From Rehmannia glutinosa (Eukaryota; Streptophyta; Magnoliopsida; Lamiales; Orobanchaceae), in NCBI GenBank assembly GCA_016081115.2, contig JABTTQ020001741.1, forward strand, positions 186,001 through 250,000: 64,000 bases of DNA, written 5' to 3'. The notes under the pieces are model-generated. The model ran no database searches and was not told the DNA's origin. It saw only the letters and a program-made list of their open reading frames with translations. How positions within the stretch are numbered: position 1 is the stretch's first letter; each line of letters starts with the position of its first letter. Below, piece after piece: positions 23,530 through 35,683 of the stretch. Made by a program: the position numbers and the translations under genes.

Positions 23530-24206
23530 GATGGAATACTCACGTATTATAAGCGATCGATGTACAATACCAATTGTACACGCCCGGACTTGGCTTACCC
23601 TGTAAATATGTTGAGTAGGTTCACGAGCAAATCCAAGCCACGAGCATTGGAAAGTGTTAACCAATGTGTTAAAATACTTGAAGTATACATTGGAGTATGG
23701 GCTATACTACTCGAGATATCCATTTTGTACTTGAAGGGTATAGAGATGCTAGTTGGATTTCGGATTCGAAAGATTCTTATTCCACTAGTGGATACATATT
23801 CACCATTGGAGGTGGTGCGGTATCGTGGAAGTCCACGAAACAAATGTGTATAGCTCGATCCACCATGGAATCAAAGTTTATAGCTTTGGATAAAGCTGGT
23901 GAAGAAGAAAGAGTGGCTTGAAACTTTTGGAAGATATTCCATGTTGGAAGAAAGCCTGTGCCTTCGTGATGATTCATTTGTGATAGCCAAGCGGCTTTAG
24001 GAAGGGAACAGAGCAATATGTATAACGGTAAGTCTAGACATATTCGCCGGAGACATAATACCGTTAGACAATTGATCTCAAATGGTGTGATGTCAATTGA
24101 TCGCGTAAAGTCAAAAGACAATTTTGGCAGATCCTTTGTGAAAGGACTAAATCGAGATCAATTGTGTAAATTGCTAGAGGGAATGGGCTTAAAGTCCACA
24201 AAGTAA
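23530..24206 (+). pseudogene. copia RNase H region
   Basis: Frames alternate. GYRDASWISDSKDSYSTSGY and GGGAVSWKSTKQ are at 23724-23850, and STMESKFIALDKAG is at 23859-23900. A C-terminal piece with MSIDRVKSKDN and GLNRDQLCKLL follows at 24090-24165. This matches the copia RNase H and the end of pol. It is broken by several indels. Confidence 0.78.
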
Positions 24207-24755
24207 AAATAACCATCATAGTGGTAACCCAACCATGATGATCGGAGATCCCAAGAACTTGGTTCAATGGGAAAACTAAGCTATGAAGGTTAAGTTGTAA
24301 CACTTGGAAATAATGTTTCAACCCATCCCTGAGAGAGCAATGCCAAGTGTTGAACACCGCAAGTTGTGGTGAGGCTAAGTCATTTGACTTTTAATGATTC
24401 CTACACCTCGTTGAGGTTTAGTATAGCAGGATACTAGGATAGGAGGTCACCTATGTAAGTGAGAAGTGAGGGCCGCTTCAATGTAACACTTATGAATCCA
24501 AAGTGGTGTCCATGGGCTTAAACGGACACAAATGTGAGAATAGGAGGGGTTGAGACCTTACGTGTTAATGCTATTGTCTCGGTATACACCGTGGAGGAAT
24601 AGTTCAAGGCATTACGTCCACTAGGCGCCGATGTACCCGATAGTATTAACTATGGAAGGTTCAAAGCCATAAGCTACCTATCCACGATGCAAAGATTGTC
24701 TCTTGATGACTGGTTTGCGTGTTCCGCATTCATGCATGCATTAATTTCCACTCAT

Positions 24756-24764
24756 GTGGGGGAT
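24756..24764 (+). other. Polypurine tract of the second copia element
   Basis: GTGGGGGAT directly precedes the TGTTGG start of the 3' LTR. Confidence 0.7.
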
Positions 24765-25804
24765 TGTTGGAAATTTGGTTTTGATAAAGTGGGTGTCGTC
24801 CGACTTTGACCAAATTTTTCGGTGGCTAAGAATTTAATTCTAGATGAATTAAATTGTGAATTGTTAATCTACCTTTCGAGTAGATGTTCGTAGTATTTTG
24901 TATTTCTCAAAACCAAATTTTGGGTAATGAGTGAGAAATTAATACACGAAATTGGCCACGCGAATAGGCATAGTTTATCCTAGTATAAATACTAGAAGGT
25001 GTTATTGGTTGGATATACTATAACACAAGTGGATTATCACAATAGGCCATGGGCGGCCCAAATCTTTGGGCTGGGTCTATGTTCCGTTAGTTTGTCACTC
25101 GAAAATGGGCTTGACCCAAATTCAAGTGAGTGTTGGGCCTAATGTATCCGGACATTGGAGGTGTCCAGGTTCATGTTTGTCTCTTGGAGTTTGTAACTCC
25201 TAGATAGTGGTCATAATGTGATTTGTAACTCTTGGATGTTACATTTGTTATAATTTCCCATTTTCTATCATTAAATCTCCTCCAAGTGTTGGAAATTGCA
25301 GCCTTTATATGCTTAGCTTGCATTCGATTTCGGATTAAGGAAATCGAGAGGAAAATAGGGAGAAAAGAGAGAGTTAGAAAATATTAACGAGAAAGTTATG
25401 TGTCGGAGGATGTTATCCCGAATGTCATCACATCTCTCGCATTTTTGCATATTCCTTTTCTCGCATTTTTGATTCAAGCAAGCCGATTCTCGCTCCTCCT
25501 AGTTCGAAAGGTGCCTTTGTGTCAGTGGTGCTACTGTACACAGAGGAGGTAAAGCCGTTTTATCTTTGGGGACATTACGTCAAACCGTGAGCACTAGCCG
25601 GGACGTATTTGTCTTGCGGATAGAGTTCTACTCGACTCGGCTTTTGTTTTTCAAGTTTTGTCAGATTCATGCTTCTGGAGTTGGAGTCCATTCAAGACTT
25701 GTAATAGTTAGATTTTGCTTCAAGTTGTAATTTTTGTTTCTATTTTTTGTAAGGCCATTGTTGAAGGCATTTCCATTTTGTAACACACACTGTAAATTCC
25801 AACG
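24765..25804 (+). repeat. 3' LTR of the second copia element
   Basis: It matches 19801-20834 along its length. Its end reads AAATTCCAACG instead of AACA, so the terminal dinucleotide is altered. A short stretch before the end (TTCCATTTTGTAACACACAC) differs from the 5' LTR. Confidence 0.86.
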
Positions 25805-26532
25805 AGGAGAAAGATAGAAACCCATATACCCAAATTTACAGGATCATCATCATCTACCTAGGGGTGGCCTTGGGGCGACTAGCATGGTGCCGCCGCACGA
25901 GGAGCTCGTCGACAAAGGCCCCTTAATTTTCTTTTTAATATATATGTATATATGTGTGTGTGTTAGTGTTAGAGTTTGTATATATATATATAAGATGCTA
26001 TAGTAACAAGAAAGTAATGTGGTCGAGTGGTTGAGATGGCATACTCCAACTGGAGGTCTTGTGGATGTTTGAATTTTTGTTTCCCTACAAAACAATGTAA
26101 CAGAGTTACAGAGATGATATTTTTATCAACATCCACCTTTTATATAGGGCCTTTTTATTTTTTCAAAACAAATGAAAAAAGAATCGTTCCCAAGAATTTA
26201 ACCTTAGGCCTTTTATCCTTTCCAAAACAAAACAAAAAGGAAGTTGGACGAATTTGTACAGTTCTTTTTCTTTTTTTGTCTTTTTCCATGAACGATCTTT
26301 TTTCTAACTTATTTTAATTAAAATTAAAGGTTAAAGTTAAAGTATGATATTTTTATTTTTACATATCTTATTTAATATGTTAAACGTATAAAATTACATT
26401 TATAACATTGATTATGTTATTTTTTTTATTTTTCTATGTAAATACAAGTGGCCTCCTTTTTTAGGTCGGACCCCTCGAAACTTAGCCGGATATGCATCCA
26501 CCTTTACGTAGAACTCGTATTCCATCTATCTA
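25805..26532. other. Spacer with simple repeats, no recognised gene
   Basis: It contains TA/TG-rich stretches (about 25938-25994), a tRNA-like promoter pair (separate entry) and AT-rich DNA. Short open frames here show no recognisable domain. Confidence 0.5.
26018..26085 (+). repeat. Possible tRNA-derived SINE head or decayed tRNA
   Basis: TGTGGTCGAGTGGTTGAGATGG resembles an RNA polymerase III A box of the Ser/Leu type, and GGATGTTTGAATTTT about 45 bp downstream resembles a weak B box. The intervening stem ACTCC...GGAGGT is too short for a good anticodon arm. Without a clear tail or target duplication this remains tentative. Confidence 0.28.
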
Positions 26533-26753
26533 TGTTAGATGATATATGAGAATGGCGAGTTAGGAGGTTAGGATGGCGATTAGGCGTTTACAAGTTAGTT
26601 ACAATCATTTACTCTTTCTTTCCTACATTGCACTTCTAGAAGCTTAGTATCCTCTCTATATAAACACAACACATTGTATCGGCTCATTTCAATCAATGAT
26701 AATAATTGTCTCTATCGAACAGTAGCTTTTATGTCCGGTTTATTCATTTAACA
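26533..26753 (+). repeat. 5' LTR (221 bp) of the short-LTR copia element
   Basis: Runs from TGTTAGATGATATATG to CATTTAACA. A TATATAAA box at 26657-26664 is also present in the 3' LTR. The ATCTA duplication precedes it. Confidence 0.9.
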
Positions 26754-26766
26754 TGGTATCAAAGGC
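26754..26766 (+). other. Primer-binding site
   Basis: TGGTATCAAAGGC begins immediately after the 5' LTR. It is an initiator tRNA-Met-type site with one change relative to the usual TGGTATCAGAGC. Confidence 0.8.
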
Positions 26767-26793
26767 GGCTCGCCGTGACCTCCGTTCGTCGCT

Positions 26794-27924
26794 ATGAGTG
26801 CCTTCTCCGGTCGAGTCATGGGCCAATTCGTCGTCGGTCAATTCTCGTAATCATTTTGCTCCGATCACTTTTTCTCATCCGTTGGCGTCCAAATTGAATC
26901 ATGAGAACTTCTTCGCCTGGCGCAAGCAAATATTCTCCACTCTTTGTGGTCATCGTTTTGCTGAGAATTTCTTAGCTCTTTCAACTCCGATTAGTGCTGC
27001 AAAGCTTCTTTCCTCTGAATCTGAGGAAATTAATCCTGCATTTTTGGATTGGGAACAACATGATCAGCTTATTCTCTCTTGGATTTTCTCCTCTGTAAGT
27101 GAGGACATTCTATCTCGAATTATTCGTTGTGATACCTCTACTCAGGTATGGCATGTTTTAGAAACATATTATGCTACTCAAACTCGTGCGAAACTGCATC
27201 AATATCATTTACAACTTCAGGACTTGACAGAAGGCTCTTCATCTATCAATGAATATCTGTCCATTCAAACTTCTATTAATCTTTGTGTTGATATGTTGAC
27301 ATTAGTTGGTGAATCGTTCAGTGAAAATGCTCACATTGATGCTATTTTCATCGATTACTGTCTGAGTTTGATTCCTTCATCTTATCCATTACAACTCGTT
27401 TGGATCCCTATACAGTTGCAGATGTTGAGGCTTTACTTCTTGCTCAAGAAGCTCGAATTGAAATGAGTGTTAAGGTAGTTGATGTTTCTCGTTCTAATTT
27501 TTCTCAGAATCAAAGTGCTCCTCAAAATCAGCCTGGTATGCAATTCTATAGAGGCAGGGGGAACTCATTTCGTGGTAGATTTGGATCTCATTCTAATCGA
27601 GGAGGTCGATTCAATTGGAATCGCAAAAAAATTATTTGTCAGTTGTGTGGTTACACAGGTCACATTCCCACTCAATGTTACTATCATTTTGATCACTCGT
27701 TTTCTGGTTCTTCTCAGCTGCATAGTTCTCGTGGTGGTTCCTCTATTCAAGGACACCTTGCTCATGTGTATGATGCAAATAGATTCAGTGGTCGTGGTCA
27801 AGAGCGCTATCAATCTCCTGGTTATCCTCAATCTGCTCCTCCCGAGCCACGGGCCTTCCTTCATGCACGGAAGAGTCTCCCGATCCTAATTGGTATTCGG
27901 ACTATGGGGCTACAAATCACTTGA
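26794..27924 (+). pseudogene. gag and protease start of the short-LTR copia element
   Basis: An ATG at 26794 and the long open frame from 26798 are offset by one base, so the true start is already disturbed. The frame to 27466 encodes SKLNHENFFAWRKQIF and a long helical Gag capsid-like region with WHVLETYYATQTRAKLHQY. A frame change near 27400-27466 leads into 27400-27924, which holds an Arg/Gly/Asn-rich stretch and the zinc knuckle CQLCGYTGHIPTQC (27639-27680). Near 27892 NWYSDYGATNHL represents the protease active site with Tyr in place of Ser/Thr after the Asp. Gag would form the particle and the protease would process the polyprotein; neither is intact. Confidence 0.82.
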
Positions 27925-28329
27925 TTTGCAGATGTTGCAAATCCGAGTATTGGCTCTTCGTACCATGGCTCAAAACAAGTACACATTGGTGAGGTTAAAG
28001 GTCTATCTATTCAACATATATGATCTTCTTTCTTTTTCTTCCCTTTTGAATCTCATGAGAACTCTTACTCTTTTCTCAACTTCTTCATGTGCCTAAAATC
28101 ACAAAGAACTTACTTAGTGTTTCCAAGTTTGCTCAAGACAACTATGTCTTCTTTGAATTTCACCCCAATGTTTGTTTTGTAAAAGACCTCAAATCTAAGG
28201 CCATCCTCATTGCAAGGACATCTTAAAGATGGACTATATGCTTTTCAACCTCTCACAGACATTTCCTCCATGTGCTCTTCCACTTCACCTGTCTCTAATA
28301 CTTGTTCTGTTATTCCTCATGTTTTCCGT

Positions 28330-29318
28330 AATTTAGCTTTTCTCGTAGCATCATTTTCTATTTGGCACAATAGACAGGACATCCAAGTGATGTTGTTGTC
28401 AATCATGTACTAAACTCTTGTCACTTGAAATCCATTAATATAGTTGCCAATTCAATTTTTTTCGCATCTTTGTCTTGGTAAGATGCATAAGCTTTCATTT
28501 CGATTCACAAACCAAAGTGATCGAACCTTTACAACTAATTTGTTTCGACTTATGGGGTCCTCTCCGTTGTTTCATCCAGTGGATATAGATATTACATTCA
28601 CTTCATGAATGTTTACTCCAGATATACTTGGATTTATCTTCTCAAGCAAAAAAACCGAGGCTCTATCCTCCCTTATTCATTTTAAAACTCAAACTGAACT
28701 TCAACTTGGAACTAAAATTAAATATTTCCAAACTGATTGGGGGGAGAGTTTTGTCCTTTCACTGAGTTCCTTGCCACACATGGCATCATTCATAGACATC
28801 CATGCCCTCACACTCATGAACAAAACGGCCTAGCCAAACATAAACATCGTCATATTGTTGAAAATGGTCTTACTCTTCTTGCTTAAGCTTCTTTACCAAT
28901 GAAATATTGGGATGAAGCATTTCGTACATCTATCTATCTCATCAATAGGTTTCCCAGTCCTCTATTACAGCATAAAACTCCTCTTTAGGTCATGTTTCAC
29001 ATTAAGCTAGATTATTCCTTCCTTAAAATGTTTGGTTGTCAGTGTTTTCCTAATCTCAAACCTTACAACTCTCACAAGTTTGATTATAAGTCTTCTCCCT
29101 GCACATTTCTTGGATATAGCCTAAATCACAAAGGGTACAAATGTCTCAACTCCTCTGGTCGAATATTCATCTCTAGGGATGTCATATTCGATGAACTCAC
29201 CTTCCCATTCTCTCAAAATACAGCTGAGTCATCACCCACCCATGGCTCCTCTTATCCATCCTTCTACTCTTGGTGTTCTCCCCTCTCTTTCACACACTCC
29301 TCACACTCCTTCTCCTAC
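28330..29318 (+). pseudogene. copia integrase (decayed)
   Basis: The zinc-binding HNR..GHPS motif is near 28366. VYSRYTWIYLL-type core sequence with KTEALSSLIHFKTQTE lies near 28615-28700, FQTDWGESF near 28728-28755, and HALTLMNKT near 28800. The C-terminal MFHIKLDYSFLKMFGCQCFP block is at 28992-29050, followed by DYKSSPCTFLGYS. Several frame changes occur. The linker toward reverse transcriptase, rich in Ser, Pro and Thr, is cut by the CACTA insertion at 29318. Confidence 0.82.
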
Positions 29319-30169
29319 CACTACAAGAAAAATGCTCAACAACAACACCCCAAAGACAATGGATTTTAATTAAATTGTTGTCCTTATAAGTATTCACAAT
29401 GGATTTTCGTTAAACCGTTGTTGATGAGCGGATTTTTGTTAACGACAACGATTCACTCGAGCCAAGACAATGCTTTCTTGAAGCGTTGTCTATTAGTGTT
29501 TTTTTTTTATTTTTGACAACGAGGTTTCTCGGGTCTTCTACAATATTTTTGTAATCTGTTGTCGATTAGCGCCAAATCTTTTTCAAAAGACAACATTTAT
29601 TTATCATTTTCGTCAACGGTTGGTTACACCGTTGTAACTAGATCATTTGTTTTCTTAAAGACAACAATTTTAACAACAGATTATAAACACGAGTCTATAG
29701 CCATTTATCATGTCCTTATTTATTTTAATGGTATAACTAGCAATTTAGTTAGTTTATCAATTTTATTTTAGCAACTTTAACATAATTTTAAAAGTCTTTG
29801 TGAGTTTTAATTTTTATTTTGTTATCAACTCTTTATCTCATTGTATAACTATAACTTTCAGTTAACTTATCAATTTTATTTTAGCAACTTTAGCATAATT
29901 CTAAAAGTGTTGGGAGTTGTAATTTTTTATCAAATTTTTATTTTATTTCATTTGAAAAAATAATAATCAATTTAACTAGCAACTTTATAGGTTAAACCTT
30001 TTGGTTTAGCAACTTAAACATAAGTCTAAAAATATAACTATCAACTTTAAAGTTAAATTTTTAGTTTAGCAACTTAAACATAAATATATAGAAAAAAACT
30101 AGCAACTTTAAGGTTGAGCATTAACAACTTATTCAAATTAACAACTTAAACACAATCTCAAAAAAAAAA

Positions 30170-30480
30170 AAATACGATAAACAAAACTCAGCCCCGAGAA
30201 CGCCGAGAACGCAGAAGTGAGAACGCCGCCGTCCACCACCGCCGCTCCACCGCCATCCACCGCGCAGAATAGAGCTCGGTCGATGCATCATCTCGGAGTG
30301 ATTTGTTGGTGAGTTTTTCCCATCCACTAAAATCCCCAAATATTTTAAAACCCTAATTTCGTGCCATAACAAATTCTTGAACGGTGCCCTTGATGGGAGA
30401 TTTTGTCGACGAGTGGCTCCGACGCTCATCGCCTGTGTGGTCTTTTGAGTTGTGAAATGAGAAATTAAGAGAAGGGGAAG
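30170..30480. other. GC-rich, 5'-UTR-like stretch inside the CACTA element
   Basis: The stretch has repeated GAGAACGCCG and CCACCGCC motifs inside otherwise AT-rich DNA, followed by GGTGAGTTTTTCCC, which could be a splice donor on the plus strand. It could be the leader exon of the gene whose last exons appear at 32614-32889, or captured host sequence. No long frame supports translation. Confidence 0.35.
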
Positions 30481-32613
30481 AGACAGGCGAGAGCCTATTT
30501 TATTGTTCAAAATTCTTAATTGTACTTCATTATCTTGTAGAATATTTGAATATGGTTTATACTATCTTTGGTGATGTTTATCTTTACCTTATCTCGGTTT
30601 CGCTTTTGTTATTCTTTGAAATGAAGCTTATTATAATTCACATTAATTTGGACATGTGTGAATGTAAAAAAAAAAAAAAAAAGCGCATGCTCATCTCGTG
30701 TGTTTTAAACTTATATTTTTCAATGAGAATGTTATGAAAAATATCTGTCTTCAAATTCACCCCACCTTATGTTGCATTTGGATTGGAGGATTTAGATTTG
30801 GGGTGAGGATTTGGGGGAAGGATTTCCATTGAATTCATCTCGGATGAATTTGAAATGCTCCAAAATAACTCCAAAAATAGCTTCCAAAGATTTGAAATTA
30901 ATTGACTTCGTCGAAACAACCTTAATGAATTTGTTAATATGTATTTGAAATCTATAGCTCCAAATCCATCAATCAAAATGGAACCTCATGTAATTCTTTG
31001 CAACTTTAGGCGGATGGGCTTTAATGTCGTGTGATGCACAAATGCGTGGATCGAGCTTTGTGATTATTGTCTAAGTCAAAAGTTGTTGGATCAAATAGAA
31101 GTTGTTATGAACAACAATTGATCCGTGGCTTGTTCTTCTTCCCCTGGTGTTTTTGTTTGTTGTTTAGGATGTTCAATAACAATGCTATTGATGCGGTGTA
31201 AAGATGTTTAATTGAAAAGGAGTCGTTATGGTCCAATAATCAAGTTTAACCGAACTTCTCTTATCAATTTGGTAGAAGTATTAGCATTGCAACCGCCGAA
31301 ATCAAAAAGTAAATGAAGTGATGCAGGTTCTTTCATGAAGCAAGAATTAGGTTGATCTTTTCTCGGTATATTCAAATCTCTAAGCTCGAGACTTGTAATT
31401 ATTTGTGATTTTGTAAATATGTGTAGGAGATTTTAGTTTCTTGTCGAATTTTTTATTTTGAAGTCGTAGAATTTATTTTACTATGTTCAATCTGTAAGCG
31501 TCCATCCTGTCCAGGAAGTAGGAGATTCACTTATCTTTTTGAGTTCTCTCGATGTCCCCAAGAAATTTCATATTTGTATGCTTGAGACAGAGTCTCTAGA
31601 TGATGGAAAATGATGGTGGAAGATTGTTCTTCCTCAACATCATCAACCAAGATGTTGAGAACATAAAGGTATTTTTGTAACGGACTAAACAAACAGGTGT
31701 TTTCTTATGTTTTTTGAACATGGAAAGAGTGGCCCTGGTTTGCCATTGATTGTATGTGCATCGGCGCAGTTTTGGAGGCAATCCCAATTTATGTCTTTGT
31801 TTAACAACCTCTTCAACATCATCATTCCACCATTCCCTTATTTTTCCAACACAAACATGTAACCTTATTTGTTATCATCATATCACTCAAGAAAATAAAA
31901 TTAAGTTATATATCAACTTCATTTAATTTCTTTAACAAAATATATCACTTTAATAAATGGTTGACACCAAGTGGTGTTAAATATGAGGTAGAGTAGTATT
32001 ATGTCTTTCGCTCTATTAACGAAATGTATAAACGATCGCATAATGAAAGCAAATGAACAGTGAAGATGGGCGGGTTGCAATGCACAAGAGGACATCCGTG
32101 TGAGTGCAACTTCGGGAATGAATATACTTGTGCAATTTTTGTGGTCCGATTTCATTTCACATTTCAAATCGTAAATGTGAGGATCCATGGTTGACTTTGC
32201 ACACGCATAACATTTTTGATGTTATAATGTTATGGTGACAACTAACAAATAGCGAAGCAAATTCATCAATTCAAGATATTCTCTTTTATGTCGCTTGTAC
32301 TTCATATTTTTTGTTCCACTTGGTATAGTGATTGACGAGGCTTTTTTAATTGTTATTACTCGATGGAATTATTGTGTCATATTTTTAAGGTGATTCATTT
32401 TTCTTCCGCTTTTTGTATTCCAATTTTAAGAATTGGTATGTTTCTAGTTTTTCTCCACGATTTGGCATAGTTCAAGAGGTTGATTTTAAGTTGTGTGCTA
32501 GTTTGTTGATTTTTTCATTCAAGTGTTATTTCTTTGTTGTGTTTTGGTTTAGTATTTTGTGAATTTATAAATTTAGCTTGCTACTCATGTCATTTAAAAT
32601 TGTTTCAAACATA

Positions 32614-32889
32614 GGCTCCTCTTCAACCCGATGCATTCCAATGTGGTTATTTTGTGATGCGGTACATGAGGCGAGATTGTAGAAGATTCAACTACGAGAC
32701 ATGACTTCATTGCGATCAATGGTAAAGTTATATTAAAATTTGGCATTCTCATGTTTTTGCAAATATTTAATAATTATAGCCAATTATATAACATTTGTTT
32801 TCTCACAATTCTCAAATGTTGAGTATTCTCGAGTTCAAATTGATGAAGTACGACCAGGAGTGGGCGAATCGTCCAAAACCATATACATG
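32614..32889 (+). pseudogene. Ulp1-like (C48) cysteine protease C-terminal exons
   Basis: After an AG acceptor-like site, the frame from 32614 reads APLQPDAFQCGYFVMRYMR. This corresponds to the region around the catalytic cysteine of Ulp1/SENP-type proteases, where Q-x-x-x-x-C-G is conserved. A one-base shift then gives EIVEDSTTRHDFIAIN, ending at an AATG/GTAAAG donor-like site near 32720. A following block at 32821-32889 reads EYSRVQIDEVR and then shifts frame, resembling the last exon of Ulp1-like genes carried by CACTA and MULE elements. Such proteases cleave SUMO from proteins in the nucleus. The catalytic His and Asp region upstream was not found, so this is a fragment. Confidence 0.6.
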
Positions 32890-33940
32890 AGTGAATAGGT
32901 ATTTTATTCATAGTTATACTAATGTGGATTTTGAGAGATTCTTTTGTATTTTGTTCTTTGATGTGTTTTGTCTAAAGCATATATTCACAACTCAATATAC
33001 ATTCACTTTATCTCTCAATTGTTTTGAAGGGATTGCTTTTGTCAACCTTAATTTTTATTAGAAAATCCATAAGTTGTCACGTCTGGAACTTAATTTCTAG
33101 TGTGAATGTCATTTTATCACGTTTTGGCTATGAGAAATCAATCATTATGTCCGCTTGATTTATCTCTAGACTTCACTTATCTATGATCGAGTGTTTTGAT
33201 ATTTATTTCTCAAGTATTATTTACTATATTAGGTGTCTTTCCTCTTGTTAGTTTCACACTACTTTCACTTTCATTTCCACCACCTTGTTTTTGTGTCCGA
33301 GCACGTGATTGTTTCACTTTCATTTTAACAGACTTACTTCTTATTTGTAGGCATGATATTGAGTGCTTTTACCGCCCTCAATGAAAGAATTAGTGTAGAT
33401 TTGAGAACACTTGTTAGATGTTTTGTTAAACACTTATTAAATACGTTTTCGATATGTTTGTTTTGCTAAATATTTGCAAACATGTACTAGAAACAATCAC
33501 TTGAATGTCATTATTTATTTTAATTAGTTATATGTTGTTTTCTTATGTTGTGTTTTGTTTTTTTGCATATATGAAATCAAAATTTGTATTACCACAGGTG
33601 AAAAATAATAGACACCAAATAGAAAATAGTCAAATACATTAGTCGCGGTCCAAAATTACAATGGTTATTATGGCTTGTAAAAGCTGTTGTAATACTTCAA
33701 AACCACAATGGATATAATCATTGTGTATTACAATAATCAACCATTGTCGTAGATGGTGTTGTAAAAATAGTCGCTCAATGACAACGGATTATAACCGTTG
33801 TCTTATTATTAATGACAATGGATTTAAATTGTTGTCATTGAGCGGAATTTTTTACAACACCATCTACGACATAACGGTTGATTATTGTAATACACAACAT
33901 ATTATATCCGTTGTGTATTAGCGAAATTCTTGTAGTGTAC

Positions 33941-34040
33941 TATCTCTTGGCCTTCTCCAATTTTCCACACTCCTCCTATCTCTCAGCCTTCTCCAAATTT
34001 TCACTCCCCCTCCAATGTTGAAGAAATCCCTCCATCACCT
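33941..34040 (+). pseudogene. Ser/Pro-rich integrase-RT linker after the CACTA insertion
   Basis: It continues the Ser/Pro/Thr-rich spacer seen before 29318, with codons for PSPIFHTPP and SPSNVEEIPPSP. It joins the integrase and reverse transcriptase parts once the CACTA element and one TAC copy are ignored. Confidence 0.7.
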
Positions 34041-34043
34041 CAT

Positions 34044-35164
34044 ATGTCACCTTCTGAGCTGGTACCTGTTCTCCCAGTTTATACACATCATATGGTTACT
34101 AGATCAAAAAATGGTGTATATAAATCCAAAGTGTATATTGTTGCCACTGCTCCTATTGATCTTGTCTTAGCCTTGCAAGATCCTAAATGGCACCAAGCTA
34201 TTTTTGATGAGTTTACTGCTCTCATTCACAATCATACTTGGGATTTGGTTCCCTTACCTCATGGTAGAAAAGTTATTGGATGTAAATGGGTGTTTCAAGT
34301 AAAGAAAATGTTGATGGTACTTTATATAAATACAAAGTCTGTCTTGTTGCAAAGGATTTCAGTCAAGTGACTAGTTTTGACTTCAATGAAACCTTCAGTC
34401 CTGTTATGAAACCAACAACCATTAGGACTGTACTCACTGTTGCATTGAGTAGGGGGTGGTCTGTGCAACAATTGGATGTCAACGATGCATTTCTAAATGG
34501 CACAATGCATGAAGAGGTCTATATGCTGCAGCCATATGGTTTTGAGGATGTTGCACATCCTGAATTTGTCTGTCAGTTGAGAAAGTCCTTGTATGGGCTT
34601 AAGCAATCCCCTAGGGCATGGTACAATGCAATGTATGAAGCTTTGGTTGGTCTGGGATTTCATTCTACCAAGTCAGATAAGTCTCTCTTTGTTAGAATCA
34701 CTTCTACCAGTTTAATATTTATTTTGGTGTATGTAGATGATATCTTGGTTACAGGCAGCAGTGCGTCAGAGATTCAGTCCTCAATTTCTAGTCTTAACAA
34801 GAAATTTGCTCTCAAAGATCTTGGTGAGTTGGATTATTTTTTGGGGATTCAGGTCAAGCACACCACCACTAGGCTTTATCTCTCTCAAACTAAGTACATC
34901 AAAGAGCTTTTATGTAAAACTAAGATGCAATTTGCCAAAAGCACCAAAGCCTCTATGACTTCTGGCCTTAAACTAACTACATATAGAAGTGATTCTGTAT
35001 GTGATGTTCAGTTGTATCGGAGTACTGTTGGTGTACTTCAATATGCTACCATCACAAGACCAGAAATTACCTTTTTCATCACAACAAAGTTTGCCAATTT
35101 ATGCAAAATCCTCAAAAAGTTCATTGGAATTTGTCAAAACACAGCACTCTTGACCGTGGTTTAA
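34044..35164 (+). pseudogene. copia reverse transcriptase with intact YVDD
   Basis: A first frame (34044-34300) holds HHMVTRSKNGVYK, the classic start of the copia RT region, followed by DPKWHQAIFDEFTAL and IGCKWVFQVK. After a frame change, 34286-35164 holds LDVNDAFLNGTMHEEVYMLQP, SLYGLKQSPRAWY and YVDDILV with YVDD at 34730-34741, then LGELDYFLGIQV. Catalytic residues are present. Broken frames near 34300 and beyond 35000 make it non-functional. Confidence 0.87.
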
Positions 35165-35317
35165 CTCGATCCAACATCCTCTCTTTGTTTCTTAACATGG
35201 TGAGATTCTCGATCTAATGGTGGGCATCCGACATTGATGATATGGAGGTCAACCACGAAGCTCTTTGTGTGTTCCTGGGGCCAAATCTTATTTCCGGAAA
35301 TCTAAAAAAAGCGGTCA

Positions 35318-35683
35318 ATGTGTCCTGCCTCTCATCAAGCCGAATATCGAAGTGTTGCTAAGTTAGTCTCAGAAATTAGCTGGATTCAAGGTCTATTGGG
35401 TGAGTTACAGGTTAGAAGCAATCATGTTCCCAATATTTGGTGTGACAACCTAAGTACAGTGCAACTCATAGCTAATCTGGTTCTCCATGCGCGCACCAAG
35501 CATATTGAACTTGACTTGTACTTTGTGAGAGAGAAAGTTCAGCAAAAGCTTGTAGACATTCGACATGTACCTGAGGATCGGTTAGGGTGATATTTTTATC
35601 AAACCAAACTCGAGCTCTGTTTTTCCTGCTGTTAGAAGCAAACTCAAGGTTTTTGATTCTCGAACCTTAAGTTTGAGAGGGGC
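35318..35683 (+). pseudogene. copia RNase H C-terminal part
   Basis: The segment 35318-35590 reads SHQAEYRSVAKLVSEISWIQ, then WCDNLSTVQLIANLVLHART and KHIELDLYFVREKV, the conserved copia RNase H end. A purine-rich run GTTTGAGAGGGGC precedes the 3' LTR and acts as the polypurine tract. Confidence 0.82.

Larger units (their letters stand above)
19801..25804 (+). mobile_element. Ty1/copia retrotransposon lacking primer-binding site and most of gag
   Basis: About 6 kb with LTRs of about 1,034 and 1,040 bp. Both start TGTTGGAAATTTGG and end in TTCCAAC-type sequence. Protease, integrase, reverse transcriptase and RNase H follow in copia order. The expected TGGTATCAGAGC primer-binding site is absent: the 5' LTR runs straight into the zinc-knuckle end of gag, so the copy suffered an internal deletion. 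Flanks CGAAG (19796-19800) and CGAGG (25803-25807) may be a degraded target duplication if the 3' LTR has lost its final CA. The LTR structure is clear; I do not assign a copia lineage. Confidence 0.88.
29319..33937. mobile_element. CACTA (En/Spm) element, 4,619 bp, with Ulp1-like remnant
   Basis: It begins CACTACAAGAAAAATGC and ends with GCGAAATTCTTGTAGTG. It is flanked by an exact TAC duplication (29316-29318 and 33938-33940). Both ends carry subterminal copies of an ACAACGG...CCGTTGT motif in both orientations, for example around 29400-29650 and 33660-33920. I found no TNPD-type transposase. A decayed Ulp1-like protease segment lies at 32614-32889. A GC-rich stretch at 30180-30260 preceded by A-rich DNA resembles a plant 5' UTR. 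It is therefore probably a non-autonomous or cargo-carrying derivative. Confidence 0.92.
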
